DNA from: Hirsutella rhossiliensis
Lineage: Eukaryota > Ascomycota > Sordariomycetes > Hypocreales > Ophiocordycipitaceae
Assembly: GCF_020360975.1 (NCBI RefSeq)
Contig: NW_025408667.1
Location: 7,626,001-7,690,000, forward strand
Reading direction: 5' to 3'
Length of the DNA stretch: 64,000 bases
In this document: in pieces, positions 26,328 through 37,915 of the stretch
Layout of the letters: the number at the start of each line of letters is the position of its first letter
How positions within the stretch are numbered: position 1 is the first letter of the stretch
The notes under the pieces: model-generated
What the model saw: the letters and a program-made list of their open reading frames with translations, nothing else
Databases searched by the model: none
What the model was told of the DNA's origin: nothing
Position numbers and translations under genes: made by a program

Positions 26328-28520
26328 GTCGGCCGGATGAGTGGCGAGAGAGCAAGGCAGATGTCGAGGTGCCAGGACGGCTTATTATACACCAGCAATG
26401 ACGAGGATACAGCGGAAGAAGGCGAAGCAAGGACCCGCCAAGAGAAGCATGCCAGGCATCGACGGCCGAGGCGGGAGGAAGTCGAGGTCCGGGAGCATGT
26501 AAATACTTTTTTTCCTTGTCGAAGCCGACCAACCCTCTCCACCCACCCATCCACCCACCCGTCCACCGGTCACCACATCTACCCCGTTTCCGCCAAGTGG
26601 GCCGAAGAAAGATGGACCATGATGATGACTCAGGGGCGAGCAGCATCGCGACAATGAACCGGGACACTTGCTGTGCGATGCCCCATGTATGTACGTGTGG
26701 CCAGGCATGCAGGTGACGATGGGCGGATGCGCGGGTACCTTGTGCGACGGCTGCCCAGCGGCGACTCACGCACGGCCTGAGACGCAGGCACCGGCGGAAC
26801 TGGGCCCGTCGTGACGGCGAGGCAAGGGGGCGTTGGAGACCGGTCAGGACGGGCGGCGGCCGGGGGAGGGGGTGTTGGGCTGGATGAGGCAGGCAGGCAT
26901 ACAGACTGGCCATGGACCGTATGGTTGACCGGCCTCGAGATTGATACTGTACTGTGCCGATTCAGAGTTGACCAGGTCTGTGTCATCCGCTGAGCGGGTT
27001 CGTCGGGGTCCAGGTGGCTCGCCGGGTCCAGATGGCTCGCCGGCCGCGGGCTCCGGGCTGGATGAAGTGTGGATCGCCGTCCCCCAGCAGCACCTCGTCC
27101 TTACCCGGCGCCCGTCTCCACCGCCAGCATCCTTCCCCCTTCCTTTCCCCTTCTCTGACCGACCAACAAAGGAAACGGAAAAAGATGGCATCGTCAACGG
27201 GCCGTGCCGGGTGTCGGAAAAGGGCGCCGAGGGCTGTCCAATGGCGGCTTGGTACCGACCGGTTCGTGTCCGCGGGCCGCAATCAGAGACATGAAACGGT
27301 TTCCTTTCTTTGTCTTTCTTTTCGTCCCGTTGCTTGTTTGCTTCCTGTCTGCTTGAGACACGTCCCTGTGTGCTTGAGACAGGACGCGGCCGGGACCCGG
27401 GCGGCCCGCACCCGGCGTCCCGTTGCGGCCTAGCGCGCGGCTGGGCAGCGGTGCTTTTCCGAGGCGTCGGGATGGTGCGTCACGTCATCGGGCGATGGTC
27501 GAGGAAGGAGGCCCGGCCAGGTGTGCAGTGCTTTCCGTTTCCAACGCCACCAAAATGCCCAGGCAAGGCTGCTGCTGCGGTTGTTTCCATTCGCCACCAG
27601 ACACTCTGTAGATGCATATGACGGCTCAATACATACATTGGTGATATACTGTACACTCGTTATTCATTAACACTGTACAGACAGACCGACCAGCTTGACT
27701 CTGAATTCGACACGACAGCCCCAGAGAGAGAGCGCCATTCTCGTCACCTGCAGCCCGCGTCGACAGGACACGAGGCATCCGTCCACGTGTCTCTTCGCCA
27801 TGCCGCCTGGTGCGCCCGAGACAGCAGCTCACCGCCGTCTGTCTGCCACACGGTGCCGCTGCATGTGGGCAATCTGCACCGTGCCGCGCGTGCCTGAGTC
27901 GACTCTGCGGGCGACGTCCAGACGGCAACGTTGCCGACCTGTGTGAACCGACACCGTGACCCAAGACCGTCCAACCGGCTCCATGCCAAAAGTCTAAATG
28001 ACAAAAGGTGGCCTCGTCGACTTGGATCCCCCCAGGGGCACAACAATCCCATCTCGGGCCAGCGCTAACCCCGTCTAGTCCGACCCCAAAAGCCACGGCT
28101 TCAATGCTTGGCTCAAAACCGTCCACTGCAAGCGAGCCCAACAGACGGCTCGAGTGTCGTCGTCACCGGTCCGCATAGAAGCTACCGAGGCCGGGCGTCT
28201 TGGTAAAGCTTCCGAAAATGACTGTCCTGTCGACGTCTGGCAGCAACTGCAACTGCCATCTTGCAGCAGCACGGCCGGCACGTTCGGGTCCGCAGCAGCC
28301 CAGCAAAAGGAACGACTGGGGAGAATCCAAATCCAGTCTGCGTCCCAGCCCCATGCGACGACAGCCCCCGAGCCAGCAATTGATCAATCTCGCTGAGAGA
28401 CGCCATCCCAGTCTTGGGTCACATTGCCAGCAACCCCCTGCGGCTCCTCGCGCCAAATCCAGCCATGGCTCTCAAAATCAGCCCCGATGCCGGCCAAGAC
28501 GTCCGAGGTAGGCAGTCGGC
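26328..28520. other. Intergenic region left of the MULE insertion
   Basis: No gene supported. It contains the promoter of the divergent MFS gene and T/C-rich patches. An ATG at 28465 opens a short frame that runs into the transposon end; whether it belongs to a gene could not be decided. Confidence 0.45.
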
Positions 28521-28530
28521 CCGCCGCCCA
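28521..28530. repeat. Target-site duplication, left copy (MULE)
   Basis: The 10-bp sequence ccgccgccca is repeated exactly at 31529-31538, immediately outside the inverted repeats; the duplication may extend to 11 bp. This length fits the 8-11 bp duplications of Mutator-like elements. Confidence 0.85.
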
Positions 28531-28702
28531 GGCCCCCTTTCCGCTCCCTGTGCCCGATTTTTAGTCTCCCTGTGCACCTTACCGTACTTGGCAAGACTCC
28601 ACACGTAGACGCGTAAGGCCCCCTTTCCGCTCCCTGTGCCCGATTTTTAGTCTCCCTGTGCACCTTACCGTACTTGGCAAGACTCCACACGTAGACGCGT
28701 AA
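28531..28702 (+). repeat. Tandem duplication of the MULE left end (2 x 86 bp)
   Basis: Copy 1 is 28531-28616 and copy 2 is 28617-28702, apparently identical, and each contains the full 55-bp inverted repeat. The element therefore has two potential left ends. Confidence 0.92.
28532..28586 (+). repeat. Left terminal inverted repeat of the MULE
   Basis: It begins gccccctttccgctccctgt and ends in accttaccgta. It is identical over 55 bp to the reverse complement of 31474-31528. Confidence 0.92.
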
Positions 28703-28879
28703 CACACATAATACACACAATTGGCGTCGCGGCAAGCAGTGCCTCCTGGTACAACACCGCAAGCCAAAATAACTCGTGATAACCACCCACCTCGCAATAC
28801 CACATCGCGTCTGCGTAGCTAAGTTTCCAGAGGCACACAACCGCCACAAAGCAGCTAATCAACCCGTTCTTTCTCCAAG

Positions 28880-31356
28880 ATGCTTCTCCAGCCCCCGCCA
28901 AACAATATGCCACTCTTTGAGACCTTTGACGATGCGTTTGACGAGCTCCAGCGGCATGCGCGCTGCCAAGGCTACGCCATAGTTAAGTTCAAGCCAAGCA
29001 ACTACGAACATGGGCTCCCACGCCGTTACGACATCGTATGCGCATGCGGCGGCCGTGAATACAAGTCAGCCTCGTTAGGACTCCGGAAGACTGGCACCAG
29101 GCGGACTTCCTGCCCGTTTAGAGTCAAGGTTGTGCGCCTGAAGCTGAGGAGACCTCTGGCGGATCTCTGTGATGTGCCCAAGGCACAACCATGAGGCCAA
29201 TAGGGCCGGCGCCTTCCCAGAATACCGGCGCCTTCATCCACATCAACTCCAGCAGGTTAAAGACTTATCTCGCGATGCTGGCTTAACGGCGCGGCAGATC
29301 CTTCTTGCTCTTCGGGCTAAGAGCCCGCGGCTACTTGCAACAGAGCAAGACATCGCGAATATCTGTGCCCGGCTTCGTCTCCGGGAGCTTGGGGCACATA
29401 CATCCACACAAGCGCTTATTGCCAGGCTCGACGAGGAAGGTGCCTTCCATAAAGAGCTACTTGACGATGAGGATCGCTTCTTCTACCAGATTGTGGGCCT
29501 TGACCCTGCCTTGCGGCTTTGGGCACAACATTCACACCTTATGATGGCCGACGTAACGAACAACACGAATAGATATGGCCTCAAGCTGCTAGAGATCAAT
29601 GGAATCACTGCCTTGGGCTCTATCTTCCCTGTGGCTTTCTGTTTAGTCCCTTCCGAAGACACAAACGCATTTACCTGGTGTTTTATACAGCTTCGCGAGT
29701 GGTTACAGTCAAAGGCAAGGCTAAGAGGCGAGGCTGACGGCAATGCCTTTATCCCACACGTTATCATCACTGACTATGACGCTGCTGCGCGCGCTGCATT
29801 GACGGCTACCTTCCCGGACTCACAGCTACAGGTCTGTACGTGGCATATCATGAAGAACATCACTACAAACGCGAAGAAGCGCTGGCTTGGCGACTATGAC
29901 GATGACGACCCATTTGACCCGCCGCAAGAGCCCCAAGACGATGAAGACCCCGGGCGCTCTGCAGCTACCGGAGCCACTGCCGGAAAAAGAGGCCCCTGTG
30001 CCTTCACAACAGCCTTCCGGTCCGTAGTGTATGCCCCGACCGAGGACGAGTTCAACAGCCGCTGGGGCATCGTCAAAGGCGCCTTCTCAGACCAGCACAT
30101 TATTCTTAGGTATGTGGAAGAGGTCTGGATGCCTGTACGAACGCAATGGGCGCGCGCTTGGGTCTGCCGTTACCGCAACTGGGGCCACACAACGACCTCG
30201 CCTTGTGAATCCCTTCACTCAAGCTCTCGCACCTTCCTTCGCAACGGCCAGTCGAACCTGCTTGAATTATATCATGCCTTGCAACTACAAGCCTCAACCT
30301 CACGAGAACACCATGATCGGACCGTTGAGCGCGAATCACGACGGACTCGCGACCTGTTCCGGCTACCATTATATGAGGAAGCCGTCGAGAAGGCGTCATA
30401 TCCGTCTCTCGAGCTTGTACAGAAACAGGCACTAGCCGCCTCGGCCGGCCTCCTCAAACCACAAGAGCGGCCACTTGGGAATGTGGGAATAGCTTCACTG
30501 CCCAATACGGGCTGCCCTGCAAGCATATTATCGCCTCGTACCTCCAGGTCCAAGGGAGGACTAGCCGCAAAGTTATAGCTACAAGACCCTTGCCCTTGAA
30601 CTTGTGGGACAACCACTGGCTTCTACGGCAGGATCTTGCTGTCACAGACCCATACAGACGAATTCGCGATCCTCGAGTCATTGCCCGGCGCCGCAGACCA
30701 GCCAGAGCCATAGCCTTCGCACCTGTGGCCACGACTGCAGCCGTTGCAACAGCCGCTGTAACTGCACCTGTGGCCTCGTCAGCAGCGGCAGCAGCAGCTA
30801 CCTCACCAGCTTCGCAACAGTCACAGCCTCGCGGGCAACAGCAACAGCGGCAGCCAGTCTTGCAGACAGTGCTTGCGCGGCTTGGGCTATTGGCAACTAC
30901 CTTGGCATTGGGCCGGCTATAGCTTCGTGGTCGGTGTCAACACCACAAGCAGCGTCAACACCACAAGCCGACATCGTGATCCGTCAAACGCCTACACAGC
31001 CGACCTCATACCAGCAACCGCAGACTTTCCGGCGCTCAGAGTCTGCCACCCAACTTATGCGGCGGCTACCCTCGGCCTTCGAATATCACGAGCCGCCGCG
31101 GCCGCCGCGTCAAGGAGGGTCTCAACGGGGGCATCGCGAGCGCCCTCGTCTCTTTACCCTTGGGTCCTCGACCCCTCTTTCTAGCACCCTTACATCAGTG
31201 GAAGGAGGATTTATGCCGCTCCCGGCTTCGCAGATAAGTAACGCTACAGTTAGAGGAAAGGGGGAACGCTCACCACGGCGGAAAAGAGGCCACGCAATGC
31301 GGCAGCCGTATGAGCTTGTAATGCGGCTAGAAGATATGGAGGAAATGTGCGAATAG
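28880..31356 (+). pseudogene. Broken MULE-superfamily transposase
   Basis: The coding sequence falls in at least three frames. Frame 1 (28880-~29150) holds a zinc-binding-like DNA-binding region (IVCACGG...RRTSCPFRVKVV). Frame 2 (from ~29150 to 30578) starts with WRISVMCPRHNHE, completing that domain, and continues into the catalytic core: DVTNNTNRYGLKLL (first Asp), VIITDYDAAARAAL (second Asp), CTWHIMKN, a WG..K segment and CESLHSSSRTFL. Frame 3 (from ~30470 to 30922) holds the SWIM zinc finger (WECGNSFTAQYGLPCKH) and a basic tail. A further frame to 31356 may encode more C-terminus. The two changes of frame fall inside conserved motifs with no room for introns, so they look like indels. An intact relative would be expected to exceed 650 aa. 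Confidence 0.85.
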
Positions 31357-31473
31357 CTTCAAATTCATAATGTTCAACGCAAAGACTCTACAATCCGTGA
31401 CCACCTTCTACAGTAATTGGTGTGTTGCACACACAAATGCAAGTCTTGGCCGATTCGCGATGCTTCTACCTAA

Positions 31474-31528
31474 TACGGTAAGGTGCACAGGGAGACTAAA
31501 AATCGGGCACAGGGAGCGGAAAGGGGGC
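31474..31528 (-). repeat. Right terminal inverted repeat of the MULE
   Basis: Exact reverse complement of 28532-28586. The target-site duplication ccgccgccca follows at 31529-31538. Confidence 0.92.
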
Positions 31529-31860
31529 CCGCCGCCCATGCACCTTCTTTCACTCGGGCGTGACGCAGCGTCTGCTCGATCCTCCGCCGCTAGGCCGCCC
31601 GGCATCGAGCTAATACGCGACATGCCGCCCACGGCTGCAGCTCCAGCGCCGGGGATATAGCTGAGCTATGCGCTCCTCGCCGTTCCCGCCCGCTCCGCTC
31701 CCAACGCCTCGACCTCTGCCTCGTCCTTGCTCGCCTCGTCTGTCGGGCGATTGCTTCGACTTGCAGTGTGCCTTGGAACCCTGCCCGCCAAAGCCAATCC
31801 TAGCCGAGTCCCTGGACCAGGCACAAGCAATTGAGTTTGCCCCGCACCCGGACACCAAAG
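31529..31860. other. Short interval from MULE right end to the cutinase start
   Basis: It begins with the right target-site duplication (31529-31538). The remaining 322 nt are C/T-rich and should be the proximal promoter and leader of the cutinase-like gene. No coding region is supported. Confidence 0.55.
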
Positions 31861-32971
31861 ATGCGTGGAAACGTTGCCTCGACCTTGGCCCTCATGGCCG
31901 GCGTCGCGGCCGCCGCGGCTCACAACTCCTCGAGCACCTGCGCCGCGGGCCTCTACCTCATTGTCGCCCGCGGCACCTCGGAGCTCAAGGGCGCCGGCAT
32001 CTCGGGCCCGCTGGCCGACCGCGTCGCCGAGCACATCAAGGGCTCGACGGTGGTGCCTCTCGACTACCCGGCCACCCTGACCAACCCAATCTACGACGAC
32101 TCGGTCGGCGACGGCGTCGACGCCCTGCAAGAGGCCGTCCACAACTACACCCAGTCGTGTCCAGACGCAAAGGTCGCACTCATGGGTTATTCCCAGGTAC
32201 GAGAGCGACTGGTGCCCGTCGAGCCGTGGAGATTCCTGACAGCCATGCCATCCAGGGCGCCCAATTGACGACGGACGCCCTCTGCGGCGGAACTGGCGCC
32301 GGCTTCGAAAGCGCCAAGCCGCTATCTGCGGATCTGATCAGGAAGAACAGTCAGTCCTGTCTCGCTTTCTCTCTTGGGCTACCCCAAAGTCTAACCCATG
32401 TGGCGCGCCAGTCGTGGCCATTGTCTTGTTTGGCGACCCATCACACGTCATCAATACCCGCTACGACAAGGGAACTAGCGTCAAGAACGGGGTAGGTCGT
32501 CAAAACACGTGAGGGTGTTGTCGGATACTGAGCAGAGGGCGGCAGGTGTTTGAGCGCAACAACGCGACTGTCCGCGTGTGCGAGACCTACTCGGACCGCA
32601 TGGTGTCGTACTGCGACACGGGCGACGTCTTTTGCGACAATGGCCAGGACAAAAAGGTGCACAGCAGCTACATCAAGCGCTACGGCGACGACGCCCTCAA
32701 GTTCATTGTCGACCGCTACAACAAGGCGGCCAAGAGCACCGGCGGCACGAACCTCACCAGCAGCTCGACGGCGAGCGGCGGCACTGCGACGGCGGCACCG
32801 ACAGCATCGTCGACGGGCTCGACCGGGGCCTCGGGAGGGAGCTCGGCGGCAACTCCGGCGGCGACGGGCGCTGGAGGCGGCAACACGTCGGCGGCCTCGG
32901 GTCTTGTCGCTGGCGGCAGCGTCTACCTGGCCCTGTCGCTCGTCATGGCGGCCGCGTTGCAGGCGCTGTGA
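31861..32971 (+). CDS. Secreted cutinase/acetylxylan-esterase family (CE5) protein with GPI-type tail
   Basis: Serine esterase expected to hydrolyse cutin or acetylated xylan outside the cell. Four exons, 31861-32196, 32256-32349, 32412-32491 and 32546-32971, give 311 aa; all junctions are GT-AG and restore frame. Residues 1 to about 20 form a signal peptide (MRGNVASTLALMAGVAAAAA). The core has CAAGLYLIVARGTSE, the nucleophile elbow GYSQ/G with Ser111 at the exon 1-2 junction, the C...GDVFC segment with likely Asp197, and likely His209 in HSSYIKRY. After residue ~225 comes a Ser/Thr/Gly/Ala-rich stalk and a hydrophobic C-terminus (VYLALSLVMAAALQAL), suggesting a GPI anchor, so it may stay wall- or membrane-bound. 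The substrate is not determined. Confidence 0.92.
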
Positions 32972-34695
32972 GCGGCCGTGGAGGGAGTGTCAAAGTGCCG
33001 TGAATGAGGAAGAGCTGGGGACTGCAGGGTCTGGCCAACGGGCACCATGGACGCACGTTGGGCCACGGAGATGGTATTTCAAGAAGAGGGGGGAAGGTGT
33101 GTGTGAGTCTTGATTGAAGAGTGAAGGTTTCCTTGCAACTCGCAAAGGCGATGGGGGGAGAGCCGCCCTTGGATTCGAGGAAAAAGACCATTTGTTTGGA
33201 TAATGTCTACCACGGCAGCGTCTTTACTGGCTCGCCTTTCTCATTCTCCGTCCAGAATAAGCGGCCCAGCTTTGTTCATCTGGTTATGCGTCTACATGTG
33301 GAGAGACCCAGGAGTCTGTGCCAAAGACGGTTCTATTCGATGGTTCATGCTCAGCCTAGACGCGAGACGACCCCCCTATCCTGTAACCCTCTGCCCGCGA
33401 AACGCACCACTGCGCCATCTGCCATGCCAATGATCCAAGTTAAATAAACTGAAATTAAATCGTGATTTTTAAGACCCAATCAAATCAAGTCAAATCGGCC
33501 GCCATAGGACTCGACTCAATTCCAGTTTAGTGCTCAATTTCACTCGATCTATTTGCTTGCAAGTCTGGATAACCCGACGACCTGTTCGAAGATTGGGGGC
33601 AATCCTGGCAGCCCCTGGAAGCCCTGTTCCCGAGCCAGCGACCCTTCCCATTAGACGTGGTCCAAAAGCCGGTTTGGGCACGCTTGCACCGCAATGGACC
33701 GCCATTTCTCCCACTGCTGTGTCAGTATTGGATGAGCCTTTGTCCGCTCATTTCTAACTTGTTCCACATCATACGTCCATGGCTTTCCCACAGCAAAAAA
33801 GTGAACAACCTTGGCTTGAAGGCCAATTTCTCCAAGTGTTTAGTGTCTACTTGTCGTCGTCTAATGCTGCTTTGCCTCCTCGAAAGAAGGATAAGTTACC
33901 CATCTTCGTTTATAAGCACTAGAGCATAACTTCCCGCTGCGCCGTCTACTTCCTATATCCAAGTCTACTGCCCCAATCTTATAAAGGTAGCCATTCAGTT
34001 GCGTCATTCCGGTGCGAAGCTGCTATAGTATATTGGCCTCCTTTCTCTTTAGCGTGTCGCATAACATGCGGGTGTACTTGCTAGCAGCGCCTTATGTGCC
34101 CCTTATAATGACCTCGTATCCGCGTGGCACCCCTTCATTTCTCATTTCTTTCGGACTTTACTTTCTTCTCTAACAGAGCACTCCATAGCCCTCGAAGGCG
34201 CTCTCCTCTGCGCCCGCGCCCTTTCAACTTATTGTCAAGCGTCGGATCGTCTCATCCTCGGGGCGTGGCATTTCCCCTCGCAGTGCGCATGCGCGCCATG
34301 AGGCAGACGATATACCGCGCCATCTTGGCAGCTGGCAGATGCATACATCACTCGGCGCCTTGTCGAGGACTCGACTCTGCTCGACTGGACTAGTATCCGG
34401 TTACCTACGCATAGGCTAGCACGCTACGCTCTTCTATTCTCAGCCTGCAAATCCGAGTGCCTCGCCAGCTCCCCGGTGCATCGTCCTCGGCTTGGAATGG
34501 CAACGCCAATCCAAGCACGGCTTCAAACCCTGCACTCCGGCCTCGGGAAGAAATAGTCTGAGGAATCTCTGCCTTGGAGGCCTCCGACTGCCTGGACAAA
34601 CATGTACCTTCCTCAAAGCCTCACCAGCGCCCCAGAGGCCCGGTCTGATCTCTGCTTATCCTGCCTTGCTCTGTCAGCCAAAATAGAGAACCGCT
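32972..34695. other. Intergenic region
   Basis: No gene supported. A short A/T-rich patch lies at about 33435-33545 and another near 33890-34110. These may be old repeat remnants, but no element ends were found. Confidence 0.5.
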
Positions 34696-36273
34696 ATGCC
34701 GGCGACACTGGAACTCATTGGGCGAGGCCCTATCACGCTCGAAGCGGCTGTCGCAGAGGAGGAAGATGTCATCAATTGGGCCTCTTACGCGCCCGCAACT
34801 CATCGGCTCTATCAAGAGATTTGGGACCAGAGAAATTCGATCGAAGCCCTAGTCAAGCATCACATGGCCTTGAGCACACAAGACAAATGCACCGTGCTGC
34901 CGCCGGTCCACTGGATCCGAGGCAGCTTCAACGTCTGCGTCATCGTCGAGGTGAATCCCACTGGTCAGAAGGTTGTCTTTCGTTGTCCGATGCCACATAA
35001 GCTTGCCGAAGCTAGATACCCGGGCAGCATCGACGAGAAATTGAGCTGCGAGGCGGGAGCGTACATATGGATCGAAGAGAAGTGCCCAGAGATCCGTTCG
35101 CCGCACTTATTCGGCTTTGGATTCATGAACGGCCGCCATGTTAGTTCTACCCTTTCGTCATTTATTTTTGGTCTCTAATTAAATACCAGTTCACCCACAC
35201 GAAACACATGCCATTCTTCCCTCGCATCAGCCGGCAATTTTGGCGCTCCCTCTACAAGCTCTTCCGACTCCCGTTACTTTCCCACTATGTCTGGAACCCC
35301 CCGAGTCATCAAGGGCATTTTGCGTACATGGTGTTGGGAGTACCTGGGTCCGGAAACAGGCCAGATGCTTTCGGATACGTTCGATGCGTATCGAGAAGAC
35401 GACGCACAGAGGCAGAGGCTATTCAGGGGTATCTCCCGGATATTGCTCTCCCTCGCGCGTATTCCTCAGGCGCGAATTGGATCCTTCCAGTTCAATGATG
35501 ACGGCGTCATCACGCTGACGAACCGACCTCTTTCCTGCTCAATGATGATTTTGGAGAACGACGGCGCGACCAGGACAATACATAGGAACGACACATTTAG
35601 TTGCACCGATGCATTCGTATCGGACACGCTCACCTTTCATGACCACCGCTTTCTTAGCCAGCGAAACGCCGTTTACGATGAGAACGACTGTCGTGGCCAG
35701 ATGGCAGTCAAGACATTGCTCCGAGTATTGTCACACAACCACATCAGACGAGAACTCCGCAGCGGCCCCTTCTTACTTCAGCTTACTGACTTCCACGCGA
35801 GCAATATTTTGGTTGACAAGCAGTGGAATGTCACCGGCTTGATAGATTTGGAGTGGGTGTGCGCCCTTCCCGCAGAGATGCTCGAGGTACCATACTGGTT
35901 GACTGGTTGTGCTATTGACGAGATTAAAGGCGAGCAACTCGACCGGTTCGATAAGGTACGACGAGAGTTCATGCATATATTCAAGGACGAAGAGCAAGCA
36001 ACGAAAGCCAAGGCAGGGCACAGTATCGCTCTCTCAGAAGTCATGCAGGACGCGTGGGAAACGAAAGCAGTGTGGTTCTGGAATTGCTTGTCGTCTGTGA
36101 ATGCTATGTACTTCCTTCTCGAGACGCACTTGTATCCACCGAAATCCCTTTCGCTCGAGGCTGAGAGGTTTATATCACAGTTTTGGTGCAGAGACTCAGT
36201 GGATGTTGTTCGCAAGAAGCTTGCAGACAAGCAGGCATACGACGAGGAGCTTCGAAACTTGTTCGGCAAGTGA
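34696..36273 (+). pseudogene. APH-like (aminoglycoside phosphotransferase fold) kinase, one-base frameshift
   Basis: Exon 1 is 34696-35139 and exon 2 is 35190-36273, joined by a 50-nt intron (GTTAGT...CAG) that keeps frame. The family is common in fungi as kinase-like proteins of unknown substrate. In exon 2 the frame that starts FTHTKHMPFF changes by one base at the GGG run 35336-35338: reading shifts from FAYMVL to EYLGPETGQ, after which the rest of the domain is open to 36273. Without correction translation stops at 35498. The catalytic loop reads LTDFHASNILVD and the metal-binding motif IDLEW. The usual His of the HxD motif is Leu here. The remainder shows no stops, so this is either a recent mutation or a sequencing error. 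Alternative: an intact gene mis-assembled at one base. Confidence 0.8.
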
Positions 36274-37915
36274 ATAACACCAGTATGTGCACCACCAAGG
36301 GCATTATGTCCTTGGACAAATTCGGATAGGTAAGAAGATATCGGTAAGACGTTGTAGCACACAAGGAACGCACTTGAAGGGAAACTGGGTAGATATGATG
36401 GGAAGGTAGAGCATGCAAGACGAAGAAAACTGCCGGGCGGTTCAGACTAGATCGGTGTTAGATTATATATACTTAAACAAAGAAGTAGGCTTCTGGCTGG
36501 TGCAGGCGACCATGCCAGGAAATCCTATGGTGGGTTGTATGCATGCCCAACGTCCCATTCCGGTAATAGGAACCAACCTCGATGCTACGGGTACATTCAC
36601 ACGCGCATCTTCTACAGAATGGCAGCCAGCTAGCTCGCTGGCCAGCCACACCGCTGTGCCAATGCATGATAAGACTACACGGCGTCAGTTGTGTCGGATT
36701 AGGCGCCCGGGGCATGAGTTGCTGGTGCCACGGGCATGGTGTACAGAGCTCTCCATGTGCCTCAGCTTCACGCGGGTTATTCTATGCCCGTGCCGTGTGC
36801 CGTGGAGTCTGCGCCGTGGATATTATAGAGAATCACTCTCTGGCCTCTTCCCGAATGAGTGCCTTGAGGAACGCAGTGACGAAAGGTTCTATAGTGAACC
36901 TAAGGAATAACGATGAAAATTTACACACGCCTTTTATCGTTATAGTTAAGAGATTACTATTTATATAGATAAAATTCTCTATTTGCATGGAATTTCTTAA
37001 AATCTTCTCTTTTTATTAGTAGCTAGACCTGCTTAGTAATTAATACTTAATCTCGTATATCTTTTAAGTCCCTTAAAAGTCGCGATTATATACGTCGCAC
37101 TTACCTCGCGCGGGGATATTAGTCTATAGCCTACTATAACACTTATTAGGTCTCAAGACCCTTACTAGGTAATATAATAACTATTTATATAGATAAAATT
37201 CTCTATCTATATAGAACTATATAAAATACCTAAGCTTAAAGTACCTTGATATTACTTTAAGGTACTGCCTATACTTTACCTATCTACCTCACCTACGAAG
37301 AAGGCCTATATTATAAATAAGCGTACTCGACTCCCTCTTGTAGGCAGGACAGCGCAAGCTACACCCTCTTTCTCTCAATGCAAAGACCCAACAACTACTG
37401 ATATAACTACCCATTTATCAAGTCCCTACAGTATAGGCATAGTAGCACAAAATGTCGAATCGCCTTTTCAACTCTCCTCCAAGCCGCCGTAGGGGCGCGC
37501 GAATCTTCTTTCTTCTTGCGCATGGTGACGAGCCCGAGACCCAAGAGCCGGTCCTTGAGCTCGCCAATCCCGCAAGGGATTATAGGTGCTGCCACGCCAT
37601 CGCCCTCGTCGCCCATGCAGCGAGCCGGTTGCCCCCCTCAACGCCCGTCGGCCTCGCTCTTGACACGGTGAGGACCAACGGTGCACGCGGGCCGCTCTGC
37701 ACCCCCCGTTTCCGAGCCTGTGTGACGAAGCTCGGCCAGGCGAGGCGCAGGGCGTGAACCGGTGCTGTTGCTTTTCCTCCCTCTCTCGCTCACCTGCTCC
37801 TTCGCACTTGGCGTCATTCCCTCTCTCTCGCCGCGCCGCGCCGCAAAGTCGACCGCGGTATTCCTCCTACGACACGTCTGTTCCCTGGCAAGGAAAAGAG
37901 AGGCCGAGAACAGAG
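36274..37915. other. Intergenic region with AT-rich block
   Basis: No gene supported. About 36930-37330 is strongly A/T-rich compared with its surroundings and contains a 27-bp direct repeat plus several taggtaa-type motifs. This is the look of a repeat degraded by RIP (repeat-induced point mutation), by inference. The GC-rich part from about 37440 is the likely promoter and leader of the next gene. Confidence 0.6.
36956..37206. repeat. 27-bp direct repeat pair in AT-rich block
   Basis: The sequence actatttatatagataaaat plus ctctcat-like flank (ending ttctctat) occurs at 36956-36982 and again at 37180-37206, 224 bp apart. It may be a pair of internal copies or ends of a decayed element. Confidence 0.8.

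Larger units (their letters stand above)
28531..31528 (+). mobile_element. Mutator-like DNA transposon (MULE), about 3.0 kb
   Basis: The element is bounded by 55-bp perfect terminal inverted repeats (28532-28586 and 31474-31528) and a 10-bp target-site duplication. It carries a MULE-superfamily transposase whose frame is broken. The left end is unusual: the first 86 bp, including the whole inverted repeat, is tandemly duplicated (28531-28616 and 28617-28702). Identical inverted repeats and an exact target duplication suggest a fairly recent insertion, while the transposase frame breaks suggest this copy is non-autonomous. It sits 332 bp upstream of the cutinase-like gene. Confidence 0.9.

Noticed and set aside
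25197..26657. 486-aa plus-strand open frame opposite the MFS gene
   Set aside because: Gly/Ala/Glu-rich antisense shadow; the minus-strand transporter has motifs and a clean intron.
28465..28630. Open frame reading across the MULE left junction as an interrupted gene
   Set aside because: The frame is short, without a recognisable product; an open path across the empty site could be chance.
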